Shown piece by piece: positions 17,073-24,810 of a stretch of 64,000 nt of DNA. The stretch spans positions 3,100,001 through 3,164,000 of the forward strand of contig NZ_JACBZH010000001.1 of assembly GCF_013407855.1 (NCBI RefSeq), in the 5' to 3' direction. This DNA comes from Actinopolymorpha rutila (GTDB taxonomy: Bacteria > Actinomycetota > Actinomycetes > Propionibacteriales > Actinopolymorphaceae). The notes beneath the pieces are model-generated. The model was not told the origin of the DNA. It did no database searches and worked only from the letters and a program-made list of their open reading frames with translations. How positions within the stretch are numbered: the stretch's first letter is position 1; each line of letters opens with the position of its first letter. Both the position numbers and the translations under genes were made by a program.

Positions 17073-18290
17073 TCACAGGTCCCGGACGGACACGCGGACG
17101 AACCTGATGCGTTCGTACGCCGACCGCTCGCCCGCCTCGTGCAGCACCCCGGCCTCGGCGCCGCGCCGTCGGTCGGGGCCGCTGCCGAGGTCGGCGAGGT
17201 CGGAGTACGCCGCCGGCCCGGGCCACACCACCAGCGAGCGTGCCCAGGTGTGGCCCGCGTCGGCGCTCACCCGCAAAGTGAGGTTGCGCCGCTCGCGTAC
17301 GTCGTCCGGGCCGGCGAACACCAGCAAAGCCGCCCGTCCGCCCGTTCGGTCGTTGCTGCTGTTGTTGTTGTTGTCGTCGGCGTAGTCGTCGCCTGCTGTG
17401 TCGAGGACCGGGTTCGGGCACGCCAGCACCGAGCACTGCACGACCGGGGCGACCAGGCCGGCCACCGGGGCGTACGGCCGGTCGAACTCCTCCCCGCCGG
17501 ACGAACTCCACGCGTGCGCCCGGGTCGCCGCGCGGGAAGTGCCCTGACCGGCCTGGTTGCGGGTGGCGGCGTAGACCCTGCCGTCGGGGAGTTCGGCGAC
17601 GGCGGTCTCGTTCGGCCTGATCTCCTCACCGGCCGAGCCGCCGGGACTACCGGGGTCGACCGCGCCGATCCGCCACGACCGGCCGCCGTCGTCGCTGAGC
17701 AGCAGGTGCCCGCCGTAGCCGGTGCCGGGCGCGGAGTGGTTCGCGGGCACGACCAGTCGGCCGGTGAACGGCCTCGACCGCAGCGTCACCCCGTGCCCAG
17801 GTCCGGTGGCGTACCACCGCCAGTCCGGTCGCTTCGTCGTCTCGGTGACGTCGACGGGTGCGCTCCACGTGCGGCCGGCGTCGGTGCTGCGCTGAACGCG
17901 TACCCGGCGCCCCTCGTGCGGCCCGACCCGGCCGGCGAGGATCCGCTCCTCGCTCGCGTCCGCGGCCGCGCAGGTGCTGAGCACGACGACGTCACCGGTG
18001 GCCGGATCCACCACCGGGCTGGGGTTTCCGACCGTGAGGTCGCGGCCGGTGCCGACGACCGTCAGCGGATCCCACGTGCGGCCCCCGTCGGCCGACCGGC
18101 GGAGTACGAGGTCGATCCGGCCGGCGTCGCCGGTACTGTCCCGCCGTCCCTCGGCGAACGCCAGCAGCGTCCCGTCGCCCGCGAGCAGGAGCGCCGGGAT
18201 CCGGAACGTGTGGTAGCCGTGGGTCCCGGCCTCGAACACCGTCGCTTCCTCCAACACCGTGGCATCCACCGTGTTCGTCCCCGTCAGCAC
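17073..18290 (-). CDS. Sialidase family protein, no signal peptide
   Basis: A 405-residue six-bladed propeller homologous to the secreted sialidase at 6415. It has FRIP near residue 33, FAEGR, and Asp boxes SADGGRTW, STDAGRTW, SDDGGRSW and SADAGHTW. It lacks any signal sequence, so it is predicted to be cytoplasmic and would act on imported sialylated oligosaccharides unless exported unconventionally. The GTG at 18290 overlaps the upstream lyase stop (GTGCTGA), indicating translational coupling. A low-complexity Asp/Asn run (about residues 305-315) comes from a GTT-rich trinucleotide stretch. The homology supports a sialidase fold; the exact specificity is inferred. Confidence 0.82.
   Translation of the reverse strand: MLTGTNTVDATVLEEATVFEAGTHGYHTFRIPALLLAGDGTLLAFAEGRRDSTGDAGRIDLVLRRSADGGRTWDPLTVVGTGRDLTVGNPSPVVDPATGDVVVLSTCAAADASEERILAGRVGPHEGRRVRVQRSTDAGRTWSAPVDVTETTKRPDWRWYATGPGHGVTLRSRPFTGRLVVPANHSAPGTGYGGHLLLSDDGGRSWRIGAVDPGSPGGSAGEEIRPNETAVAELPDGRVYAATRNQAGQGTSRAATRAHAWSSSGGEEFDRPYAPVAGLVAPVVQCSVLACPNPVLDTAGDDYADDNNNNSSNDRTGGRAALLVFAGPDDVRERRNLTLRVSADAGHTWARSLVVWPGPAAYSDLADLGSGPDRRRGAEAGVLHEAGERSAYERIRFVRVSVRDL
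17352..17378. repeat. Trinucleotide repeat coding Asn/Ser/Asp run in sialidase 2
   Basis: GTTGCTGCT is followed by GTTGTTGTTGTT and GTCGTC. On the minus strand it encodes DDNNNNSSN. It is slippage-prone but always frame-preserving, and lies in a loop between propeller blades. Confidence 0.85.
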
Positions 18291-19273
18291 AGGCCGGCGC
18301 GTTCGAGGTGGCCGAGGACGGTGGCCCTCTCGGTGTCGTTCAGCCCGATCATCGGCCGGCTCGTGGTGCCGGAGGTGATCACGCCGCGGTGGACGAGTGC
18401 GGACTTGAACGCCCCGATCGCGGAGGAGTACCGCCCCATCCGCGCCGGGTCGCCGGCACCGATCATCGCGAACAGCGCCCGGAGGCGTTCCTGCTCCGCG
18501 GTGGCGGCCGCCCAGTCGCCGCGGCGGGCCGCGTCGTACAGCCGGACGTACCCGTGCGGGTCGACGTTGCCCAGTCCGGGGACGATGCCGGCCCCGCCGG
18601 CCAGCAGGGCGAGGTCGGCGTGGGTCTCCGAGCCGGTGAACGCCACGAACCCCGGCACCCGCGCGGTGGCGGCGCACGCGGCCCGGAACCCGTCGACGTC
18701 ACCGCTGGAGTCCTTCAGCCCGGCCAGTACGCCGTCCGCGGCGAGTTCGGCCACCAGGTCGGTGGGCAGTTTGGTGTGCACCGCACTCGGGATGTCGTAC
18801 GCCAGCAGCGGTAGGTCCACCGCCTCGCGGACGGACCGGAAGTGGACCGCGATCTCGGCCGGATGGGTCGGTGCGTAGAACGGCGCGGTGGCAACCAGAG
18901 CGTCGGCGCCGAGCCGGGCCGCGGTGCGGGCGTGGCCGAGCACCCGGTCGGTGCTCAGGTCGATGGTGCCGGCGACCACCGGGACCTGACCGGCGACGAT
19001 GCCCACGACCGCGGCCAGCACGCGGGCGCGGCGGTCGTCGGTGAGGTAGGCCGTCTCGCCGGTCGACCCGCCCACGAACAGGCCGGCCACGCCGCCGTCG
19101 AGCAGGAAGCCGCAGAGGCGTTCGAGGGAGGAGAGGTCGAGTTCGCGGTCGGGGGTGAGCGGGGTGCACACGGGCGGGATGACGCCGCCCGTGACCGGTC
19201 GAGCCGACTGTGCGGGCCGGATCGAGGCGGGCTGGACAGGCGAGGACTGGATGGGTGAGGGCTGGGCGGGCAC
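18284..19273 (-). CDS. DHDPS/N-acetylneuraminate lyase family aldolase
   Basis: A 329-residue class I aldolase of the DapA/NanA superfamily. It has GSTGE (69-73), the Schiff-base Lys187 in GLKDSSGD and catalytic Tyr159, 28 residues before the lysine as in the family. Adjacent sialidase and FadR-type regulator genes point to N-acetylneuraminate lyase (sialic acid to ManNAc plus pyruvate) rather than dihydrodipicolinate synthase; this is context-based. The first 27 residues are a Pro/Gln/Ser-rich extension not usual in the family. GTG at 19273 has AGGAG 5 nt upstream. It is the first gene of an operon with the sialidase; the promoter and operator lie immediately upstream. Confidence 0.85.
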   Translation of the reverse strand: MPAQPSPIQSSPVQPASIRPAQSARPVTGGVIPPVCTPLTPDRELDLSSLERLCGFLLDGGVAGLFVGGSTGETAYLTDDRRARVLAAVVGIVAGQVPVVAGTIDLSTDRVLGHARTAARLGADALVATAPFYAPTHPAEIAVHFRSVREAVDLPLLAYDIPSAVHTKLPTDLVAELAADGVLAGLKDSSGDVDGFRAACAATARVPGFVAFTGSETHADLALLAGGAGIVPGLGNVDPHGYVRLYDAARRGDWAAATAEQERLRALFAMIGAGDPARMGRYSSAIGAFKSALVHRGVITSGTTSRPMIGLNDTERATVLGHLERAGLC

Positions 19274-19284
19274 GGGACTCCTAT

Positions 19285-19305
19285 GGACATAGGACGTGGG
19301 ATGTC
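19285..19305. promoter_or_regulatory. Triple heptamer operator between gntR and lyase operon
   Basis: Three contiguous 7-mers read GGACATA, GGACGTG and GGATGTC on the plus strand. They lie 12 bp upstream of the lyase GTG. They are downstream of a putative minus-strand promoter, and at or over the -35 region of a putative gntR promoter (-10 TACGCT, 19321-19326). The same array occurs at the secreted sialidase promoter (6328-6348). FadR-type NanR of E. coli binds tandem GGTATA repeats, so a tandem-site operator for the adjacent FCD regulator is reasonable. Confidence 0.62.
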
Positions 19306-19321
19306 TGGACGGCCGAGCGCT

Positions 19322-19350
19322 ACGCTAGCCGAGGTTCGTTTCGATCCGAA
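19322..19350 (-). promoter_or_regulatory. Putative promoter of the lyase-sialidase operon
   Basis: On the minus strand, TTCGGA (19345-19350) and TAGCGT (19322-19327) are separated by 17 bp. Transcription would start close to the heptamer operator. The -35 match is weak. Confidence 0.35.
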
Positions 19351-19363
19351 AGGCGTGTACTCC

Positions 19364-20059
19364 ATGGCGGACAGTGGCCGGCGCAGGCACCTGGAGGAAC
19401 GCATCGTCGACCTGATTCTCGAGCGGGGCCTCCCGGCCGGCTCACCGCTCCCGGCCGAACCCGCGTTGGTCGACACGCTGGGCGCGAGCCGCAACTCCGT
19501 GCGCGAGGCCCTGCGCGCGTTGCACACGCTGGGCATCGTGGACATCCGGCACGGCTACGGCACGTTCGTGGGAAGCGCGCCGCTGACCGCGGTGACGCCC
19601 GGCCTGCTGTTCCGTACGCGGCTGCGCGTGCGCGACGACCCCGGCGCACTCGCCGACCTGGTGGAGGTCCGCGAACTCCTCGAGCTCGGCCTGATCGAGC
19701 AGGCCGCCACCAGGGTCGACGAGGCCCGGCTCGCGTCCCTGGACCGCGCGGTGGAGGCGATGGCCGAGGGTGATCTCGCCGCCGCCGACCGCCGCTTCCA
19801 CGAGGTGCTGTACGCATCGGTGGCCAACGAGCTCGCCACCCAGCTGATCTCGGTCTTCTGGGACATCTATCACCAGGTGGCCGAAGAGCTGGAACAGTCG
19901 CCGGTCGACCGGGTCCGGGTGGTCCAGGGGCACCGCCGGGTGGTGGAGGCGCTCCGTTCGGGCGACCCGGCGCAGGCCCGGCAGGCGCTGCTGAACCACT
20001 TCGCCGACCTGCGCGAACGCGTCCGGCGGCTGGTGACGGCGAGCGCCGAGCCTCGCTGA
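19364..20059 (+). CDS. GntR family regulator, FadR/FCD type (NanR-like)
   Basis: A 231-residue repressor. The winged helix-turn-helix spans about 5-75 (LPAEPALVDTLGASRNSVREALRALHTLGI, then the wing HGYGTFV). The FCD ligand-binding domain follows, with metal-site histidines in RRFHEVLY, QGHRRVVEAL and LLNHF. ATG at 19364 has GAAAGG upstream. An in-frame ATG at 19283 would run through the heptamer operator and is less likely. It is divergent from the lyase-sialidase operon; regulators in this position usually respond to the pathway sugar, here probably sialic acid or a derivative. Confidence 0.85.
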   Translation: MADSGRRRHLEERIVDLILERGLPAGSPLPAEPALVDTLGASRNSVREALRALHTLGIVDIRHGYGTFVGSAPLTAVTPGLLFRTRLRVRDDPGALADLVEVRELLELGLIEQAATRVDEARLASLDRAVEAMAEGDLAAADRRFHEVLYASVANELATQLISVFWDIYHQVAEELEQSPVDRVRVVQGHRRVVEALRSGDPAQARQALLNHFADLRERVRRLVTASAEPR

Positions 20060-20165
20060 CCCCACGGGCCGGTGGAAGCGCGGATCCGGCGCCGCCCTCC
20101 GGTCCGACCGGCCGGCCCTCGGCAGCCGCCCGAGGTGGGGCGACGGTCCGGGCAACTGGCACGAT

Positions 20166-21044
20166 GTGGCCGTGCCCCGATCCCTCGACGAACTCCGCGA
20201 CCTCCTCGACCTCGAGAAGATCGAGGACAACCTCTTCCGCGGCCGGCAGCCCGAAACCAGGCTCCAGCGAGTGTTCGGCGGCCAGGTCGCCGGCCAGGCC
20301 CTGGTGGCGGCCAGCCGGACCATGGGACCCGACCGGGCGGTGCACTCGCTGCACGCGTACTTCCTGCGCCCGGGCGACACCAGCGTCCCGATCGTCTACG
20401 ACGTCGAGTGCACCCGCGACGGCCGGTCGTTCAGCACCCGCCGGGTGGTGGCCCGCCAGCACGGCCGGACGATCTTCTACATGAGCGCGTCCTTCCATGT
20501 TCCCGAGCCCGGCTACGAGCACCAGGACGCCATGCCCGACGTGCCCGACCCGGAGCGGTGCCCGACCCTGGGTGAGGTGCTGGAGAAGGTGTCCGGCCGG
20601 CCAAGCGCCGCCTGGGCGGAGGAGTGGGCAGCGCTGGACGTGCGGTACGCCGGGGACTCCGCGCGTGGCGGCGTACCCGCCGACCCCGAGCACCCGGCCC
20701 GCGCCCGGGTGTGGCTGCGGGCCGCGGGCACCCTGCCGGACGACCCGGTGCTGCACAGTTGTGTGCTCGCGTACGCCAGCGACCTCACCCTGCTCGGCGC
20801 CACGCTGGTGCCGCACGGCACCCACATCGGCGCACCAGACCTGCAGACGGTGTCGCTGGACCACGCGATCTGGTTCCACCGCGACTTCCGGGCCGACGAC
20901 TGGCTGCTCTACGACCAGGTCTCCCCGTCGGCCGCGGACTCCCGTGGCCTGGCCACCGGGCGGTTGTTCACCCAGGACGGATCACTGGTCGCCTCCGTGG
21001 TCCAGGAGGGGTTGATCCGGCAGGTTCCGCGTAGGGAAAAGTAG
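20166..21044 (+). CDS. tesB: Acyl-CoA thioesterase II
   Basis: A 292-residue double hot-dog enzyme that hydrolyses acyl-CoA to free acid and CoA. The N-terminal hot-dog has [16 protein letters not shown]; the C-terminal half has [14 protein letters not shown] and the catalytic Asp region [22 protein letters not shown]. The length matches E. coli TesB (286). GTG at 20166 and GTG at 20172 are both possible. No ribosome binding site is seen, but CACGAT ends 6 nt before the second GTG, a layout typical of leaderless actinobacterial mRNAs. The thiamine-binding protein gene follows after 5 nt. Confidence 0.92.
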   Translation: MAVPRSLDELRDLLDLEKIEDNLFRGRQPETRLQRVFGGQVAGQALVAASRTMGPDRAVHSLHAYFLRPGDTSVPIVYDVECTRDGRSFSTRRVVARQHGRTIFYMSASFHVPEPGYEHQDAMPDVPDPERCPTLGEVLEKVSGRPSAAWAEEWAALDVRYAGDSARGGVPADPEHPARARVWLRAAGTLPDDPVLHSCVLAYASDLTLLGATLVPHGTHIGAPDLQTVSLDHAIWFHRDFRADDWLLYDQVSPSAADSRGLATGRLFTQDGSLVASVVQEGLIRQVPRREK

Positions 21045-21049
21045 GACCC

Positions 21050-21349
21050 ATGATTGTGGCCTTCAGCATCAGTCCCACCAGCGGAGCCGACGACGGCAGC
21101 GTGAGCGAGGCGGTCGCCGAGGCCGTCCGGGTCGTCCGCGAGTCCGGGCTGCCGAACGAGACCAACGCGATGTTCACCAACATCGAGGGGGAGTGGGACG
21201 AGGTGATGGCGGTGGTCAAGCGGGCGGTCGACGTGGTGGCCGCGACCTCGCCGCGGGTCGGCCTGGTCCTCAAGGCCGACATCCGTCCCGGCCACACCGG
21301 CGAGCTCACCGGCAAGGTCGAACGCGTCGAGCGACTGCTCGCCGACTGA
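21050..21349 (+). CDS. MTH1187/YkoF-like thiamine-binding protein
   Basis: A 99-residue protein matching the MTH1187 family ([12 protein letters not shown] start, [49 protein letters not shown]). Members fold as ferredoxin-like tetramers and bind thiamine or related pyrimidines. It is probably a vitamin-binding or salvage accessory protein. It lies 5 nt after tesB and is likely co-transcribed; the functional link is unclear. Confidence 0.88.
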   Translation: MIVAFSISPTSGADDGSVSEAVAEAVRVVRESGLPNETNAMFTNIEGEWDEVMAVVKRAVDVVAATSPRVGLVLKADIRPGHTGELTGKVERVERLLAD

Positions 21350-21372
21350 CCCGAACCTACGCTACGCGCGGG

Positions 21373-21855
21373 CTACGCGTCGAGCACCAGGACGTACTCC
21401 GCGACCTCCGCTGCCCGGCCGTTGGCGAATCCCCGGTCCTGCCCGCACACGCGGAACCCGCACCGCTCCAGCACCTGCAGCGAGGCGGCGTTGTCCTGCA
21501 CCGCGCGGGCGTGCAGAGGCCGGATCGTCACCTCGGCCAGGAACTCCCGCAGCGCGCGGGTCGCGACACCGCGGCCCCAGTGCTCGCGGCCGAGCCAGTA
21601 CGTGACCTCGGTGTTGCCGGCGTAGTCGAAGCTCGCCACGTGCCCCGCGACCTGCCCGTCGGCGAGGACCGTCCGCACAGTGCCGGTCGGGTGGGTCCGG
21701 ATGCGCTGCCAGCGAGCTTCGAACCCGTCGCGGTCACTGGGGTCGGCCGGGGTGAACGCCGCCATCTGGATGGCTTCGGGGTCCTGCAGGTGGGCGAAGA
21801 AGAACGGCAGGTCGGCGTCCTCGACGGTACGCAACCGAACGTCTGGTGGCGTCAT
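21373..21855 (-). CDS. GNAT family N-acetyltransferase
   Basis: A 160-residue acetyltransferase of the RimJ/RimL type. Visible elements are the N-terminal RTVEDADLPFFFAHLQDPEA, EVTYWLGREHWGRGVATRALREFL (acetyl-CoA binding Q/RxxGxG/A variant GRGVAT) and DNAASLQVLERCGF. The substrate is unknown. Its ATG overlaps the stop of the upstream spermidine-synthase-like gene by 4 nt (ATGA), so the two are translationally coupled. Confidence 0.88.
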   Translation of the reverse strand: MTPPDVRLRTVEDADLPFFFAHLQDPEAIQMAAFTPADPSDRDGFEARWQRIRTHPTGTVRTVLADGQVAGHVASFDYAGNTEVTYWLGREHWGRGVATRALREFLAEVTIRPLHARAVQDNAASLQVLERCGFRVCGQDRGFANGRAAEVAEYVLVLDA

Positions 21856-22802
21856 GCCGGCCGGCCCTCCGTACGTCGTTGTGCCTGCTCGCCCTCGGCG
21901 TCGCTGTCCCCGGCGTCGTCGGGTTCGTCGCGTTCGACCGGCTCGGACGGGTCGCGCAGCGGCCGCAGACCGGCCACGAGTTCGGCCACCCGGTCCGGCA
22001 GCACCAGCCGGGCCCGGACCGCGCCGGAGGCCAGCCGACGGGTGAGTCCGTCCAGCGGCAGCTCGCCGTTGGAGGCCAGCAACAGCACGTTGCCGTACCT
22101 GCGGCCGCGCAACTGCGACGGCTCGGCGATCAGCGCCACGTGTGCGAACACCTCCCGCAGGGTGGCCGCCTCGGCGCGGGCGTGCCGTTGCTCGGTGCGG
22201 TCGGCGACGTTGGCGACGTACACCCCCGAAGGTTCCAGCACCCTCACCAGCTCGTACGCGAACTCCAGCGTGGTCAGGTGGCCGGGCACCCGGTTGCCGG
22301 TGAACGCGTCCCGGATCACCACGTCCTGGGAGCCGTCCCGCAGGGACGCAAGGCCTGCCCGGGCGTCGCCGGTGCGCACCCGGATGCCGCGGTCGCGTAC
22401 CAGCCCGAAGCCCTCCCGCACCAGGTCGACCAGAGCGCCGTCGATCTCGAACACCACCTGCCGCGAACCGGGCCTGGTGGCGGTGACGTAGCGGGCGAGG
22501 GTGCAGCCGGCCCCGCCGAGGTGGGCGACCCGCAGGGGCCCCGGCGGCAGGTGGTCGAGGATGTCGCCGGTCCAGCGGACGTACTCGAAGTCCAGCCGGG
22601 TCGGATCGCCGAGATGGACGTAGGAGCTCGGGACGCCGTTGACGATCACGAACCAACCACCCGGGTCGCCCGGGTCGGCGGTGAGGATGACCTCGCCGGT
22701 GTCGATGGGGTGGGTCCCTGCGGGGACGGCGGGCTGGGCGGAACCGGCCGGGCCGCGGTTGGTGGCACGCCGGGTCCGGGCGGGTGGTCGGCGGTCGGGC
22801 AC
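21852..22802 (-). CDS. Spermidine synthase-like methyltransferase-fold protein
   Basis: A 316-residue Rossmann-fold protein of the polyamine aminopropyltransferase superfamily. It has DFEYVRWTGDIL, the nucleotide-binding strand VAHLGGAGCTLARYV, EIDGALVDLVREGFGL, and DVVIRDAFTGNRVP in place of the usual catalytic DSTDP-type segment. The loss of the canonical aspartates suggests it may not make spermidine. A charged Glu/Asp-rich C-terminal tail is present. GTG start at 22802. It is coupled to the downstream GNAT gene and divergent from the arginase-like gene. Confidence 0.8.
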   Translation of the reverse strand: MPDRRPPARTRRATNRGPAGSAQPAVPAGTHPIDTGEVILTADPGDPGGWFVIVNGVPSSYVHLGDPTRLDFEYVRWTGDILDHLPPGPLRVAHLGGAGCTLARYVTATRPGSRQVVFEIDGALVDLVREGFGLVRDRGIRVRTGDARAGLASLRDGSQDVVIRDAFTGNRVPGHLTTLEFAYELVRVLEPSGVYVANVADRTEQRHARAEAATLREVFAHVALIAEPSQLRGRRYGNVLLLASNGELPLDGLTRRLASGAVRARLVLPDRVAELVAGLRPLRDPSEPVERDEPDDAGDSDAEGEQAQRRTEGRPA

Positions 22803-22879
22803 ACCTCAGCCTCGCACGCCGGTCGGCGGCTCGCTGGAGCGGGCCGCGACAGGCGCCGGTGTTCGAACGCAAGCCGACC

Positions 22880-22912
22880 TTGACAGCGCCGCCGGACGGT
22901 TACGATCGCGCC
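22880..22912 (+). promoter_or_regulatory. Leaderless promoter of the arginase-like gene
   Basis: TTGACA (22880-22885) and TACGAT (22901-22906) are separated by 15 bp. The ATG at 22913 falls 6 nt after the -10 element, where transcription should begin. There is no Shine-Dalgarno sequence. Confidence 0.55.
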
Positions 22913-23821
22913 ATGGGCAGGATCTGCGTCCTGGACGCGCCGTCCAACCTCGGTCTGGCGATGCCCGCACCCGGTGTCGTTCCCGGCTGCTACAAGCTGG
23001 CCGGAGCCCTGCGCGACAACGGCCTGGTGGCCCGCAGCCGCGCCACCGACGTCGGTTGTGTCGTTCCCCCGCGTTACGACGCCGCGGGCTGGGAGCCCGG
23101 TGACGGAGTGATCAACGCCGCGGCCATCGCCGACTTCACCCGCCGCCTGGCCGACCGGGTGAGCGTACGCCTGGCCGACGGCGACTTCCTCGTCGTGCTC
23201 GGCGGCGACTGCAGCATCCTGCTGGGTCCCGCGCTCGCCCTGCGCCGGCACGGCCGGCACGGCCTGGTGTTCGTCGACGGCCACTCCGACTTCCGCCACC
23301 TGGGCGGCGACGCGGACTACGTGGGAACCGCCGCGGGAGAGGACCTCGCGCTGGTGACCGGGCGGGGGCAGGACGACCTGGCCGACATCGACGGCCTGGC
23401 GCCGTACGTCCGCGACCGGGACGCCGTGGTGCTCGGGATCCGCGACAATGACGTCCACCTCGGCGAGCTGGCCGACCTCGGGGTGCCGGTCCGGACCGCC
23501 CTCGCCATCCGGGCCGAGGGCGCCCGCCGGATCGCCAGCCAGACGGTGCGCTACCTGCGCGAACTCGACGGTTTCTGGGTGCACGTCGACGCCGACGTTC
23601 TCGACCCGTTGGTGATGCCGGCGGTCGACTCGCCCTGCCCGGGCGGGCTGGAGCACGCAGAGCTTGCCGCGCTGCTCGGTCCCATGCTGGCCGACCCGCG
23701 CTGTCGCGGCCTGGACGTCACGGTCTTCGACCCCGATCTCGACCCCGGCGGCACCCTCGCCGCCAGGTTCACCGAGACGATGGTGGAGGCGCTCGCGGGC
23801 CGGGTGCAGGCACAGGACTGA
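22913..23821 (+). CDS. Arginase/agmatinase/formiminoglutamase family protein
   Basis: A 302-residue ureohydrolase-fold enzyme. Binuclear manganese ligands are recognisable in GGDC (97-100), DGHSD (122-126; usual family form DAHxD) and DADVLDP (226-232). It could hydrolyse arginine, agmatine or another guanidino compound; the sequence does not decide. The length is normal for the family. It starts at ATG 22913 directly behind a consensus-like promoter, so the mRNA is probably leaderless. The divergent spermidine-synthase-like gene makes a polyamine connection tempting but unproven. Confidence 0.88.
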   Translation: MGRICVLDAPSNLGLAMPAPGVVPGCYKLAGALRDNGLVARSRATDVGCVVPPRYDAAGWEPGDGVINAAAIADFTRRLADRVSVRLADGDFLVVLGGDCSILLGPALALRRHGRHGLVFVDGHSDFRHLGGDADYVGTAAGEDLALVTGRGQDDLADIDGLAPYVRDRDAVVLGIRDNDVHLGELADLGVPVRTALAIRAEGARRIASQTVRYLRELDGFWVHVDADVLDPLVMPAVDSPCPGGLEHAELAALLGPMLADPRCRGLDVTVFDPDLDPGGTLAARFTETMVEALAGRVQAQD

Positions 23822-23872
23822 AACCGTCCGCCGTGGGACACTGCCGGTAGCCGATCAGCGGAGGTGGGCCAC

Positions 23873-24283
23873 GTGGCCGGCAAGGGAAAGTTCAGCAGGA
23901 CCGTGATCAACTACGCCGTGAAGTACGGCCCGCTGGCCTACGAGGCGGTCAAGCACGGACGCGAACCCGCCCAGCGCGCCGTCACCAACGCGCTCGCCCG
24001 CCAGGGCAACCGCCGGCAGGCCCTGCGGCACGCCGGAACCGTCGTCGACGGCTCGGTGCTCCGGGTCTTCCACCGGGGCGAGCAGGTGTGGGTGGTGTTC
24101 GCGAGAGATGCTCCGATCGCTGCCTATCCGGGCGTCGACCGGCCGCTGCCCGAGCTCCTCGAGCACGCCGACCTGAACCAACGAGTCCGGCCGGGTGAGG
24201 AGCCGGCGAAGCGACTGCCCACCGGGCTGCCCGTACGCGTGCCGGACGCCGTACGCAAACTGCTTCCGCGCCGGCGCGGCTGA
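23873..24283 (+). CDS. Conserved hypothetical protein
   Basis: A 136-residue basic protein of unknown function. It starts AGKGKFSRTVINYAVKYGPLAYEAVKHGREPA, then a helical QRAVTNALARQGNRRQALRHAG segment. A probable beta region follows (GTVVDGSVLRVFHRGEQVWVVFARDAPIAAYP), and the C-terminus is Arg-rich. There is no signal peptide or membrane helix. GTG at 23873 has GGAGG 8 nt upstream. I do not recognise a named domain. It lies between the arginase-like gene and the convergent arfB. Confidence 0.7.
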   Translation: MAGKGKFSRTVINYAVKYGPLAYEAVKHGREPAQRAVTNALARQGNRRQALRHAGTVVDGSVLRVFHRGEQVWVVFARDAPIAAYPGVDRPLPELLEHADLNQRVRPGEEPAKRLPTGLPVRVPDAVRKLLPRRRG

Positions 24284-24330
24284 CACCCGGCGGCTCGCAA
24301 CGCGCCGACACCCGCTGCCGGCCGGCCCGT

Positions 24331-24390
24331 CAGCAGTCGGCCCGTCAGTAGTCGGCCCGTCAGTAGTCGGGCCGTCAGTAGTCGGGCCGG
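24331..24390. repeat. Four 15-bp tandem repeats over the arfB stop codon
   Basis: Four 15-bp copies of CAGTAGTCGGGCCGT (with C/G and T/C variants) fill 24331-24390. On the minus strand each copy reads (R)PDY-stop or (R)ADY-stop in the arfB frame, so the real stop at 24375-24377 is followed by three more in-frame stops. Confidence 0.95.
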
Positions 24391-24800
24391 CGGCGCATCC
24401 GCTTGACGTCGCTCTGCCGCTTCTTCGACGAGAGCCGGCGCTCCACCGAGCCGCGGGACGGGCGGGTACGCCGGCGTGCCTTCGGCGGGGGCGCGAGTGC
24501 CTGCTCCAGCAGCATCCCCAGCCGGGCCAGCGCCGCGCGCCGGTTGGCCAGCTGGGACCGGTGCTCGGACGCGGTGACGGTGAGGACGCCGTCCACCAGC
24601 CGGTCACCGAGCCGGGCCGTGGCGCGTGCTCGGGCCGTCTCGCTCAGCGCGGGCGACCGCGCCAGGTCGAACGACACGCTCGACCGGGAGTCGGTGGTGT
24701 TGACTCCCTGCCCGCCGGGACCGCCGGCTCGGGAGAACCGCCAGGTCAGCTCGCCCGGGTCGAGGTCGAGCGGTCCTACCCGCAGGGAGCCCGGCGCCAT
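24375..24800 (-). CDS. arfB: Peptidyl-tRNA hydrolase ArfB (ribosome rescue)
   Basis: A 141-residue protein homologous to YaeJ/ArfB. ArfB enters the empty A site of ribosomes stalled on broken mRNA and hydrolyses the peptidyl-tRNA. The catalytic GGQ motif is at 29-31 within RAGGPGGQGVN, and the C-terminal basic tail (PPPKARRRTRPSRGS...KKRQSDVKRMRRR) that reads the mRNA channel is present. The length fits E. coli ArfB (140). The last four codons and the stop are copied in a 15-bp tandem repeat. It lies 10 bp downstream of the GPP34 gene on the same strand. Confidence 0.92.
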   Translation of the reverse strand: MAPGSLRVGPLDLDPGELTWRFSRAGGPGGQGVNTTDSRSSVSFDLARSPALSETARARATARLGDRLVDGVLTVTASEHRSQLANRRAALARLGMLLEQALAPPPKARRRTRPSRGSVERRLSSKKRQSDVKRMRRRPDY

Positions 24801-24810
24801 CAGCGTTCCC

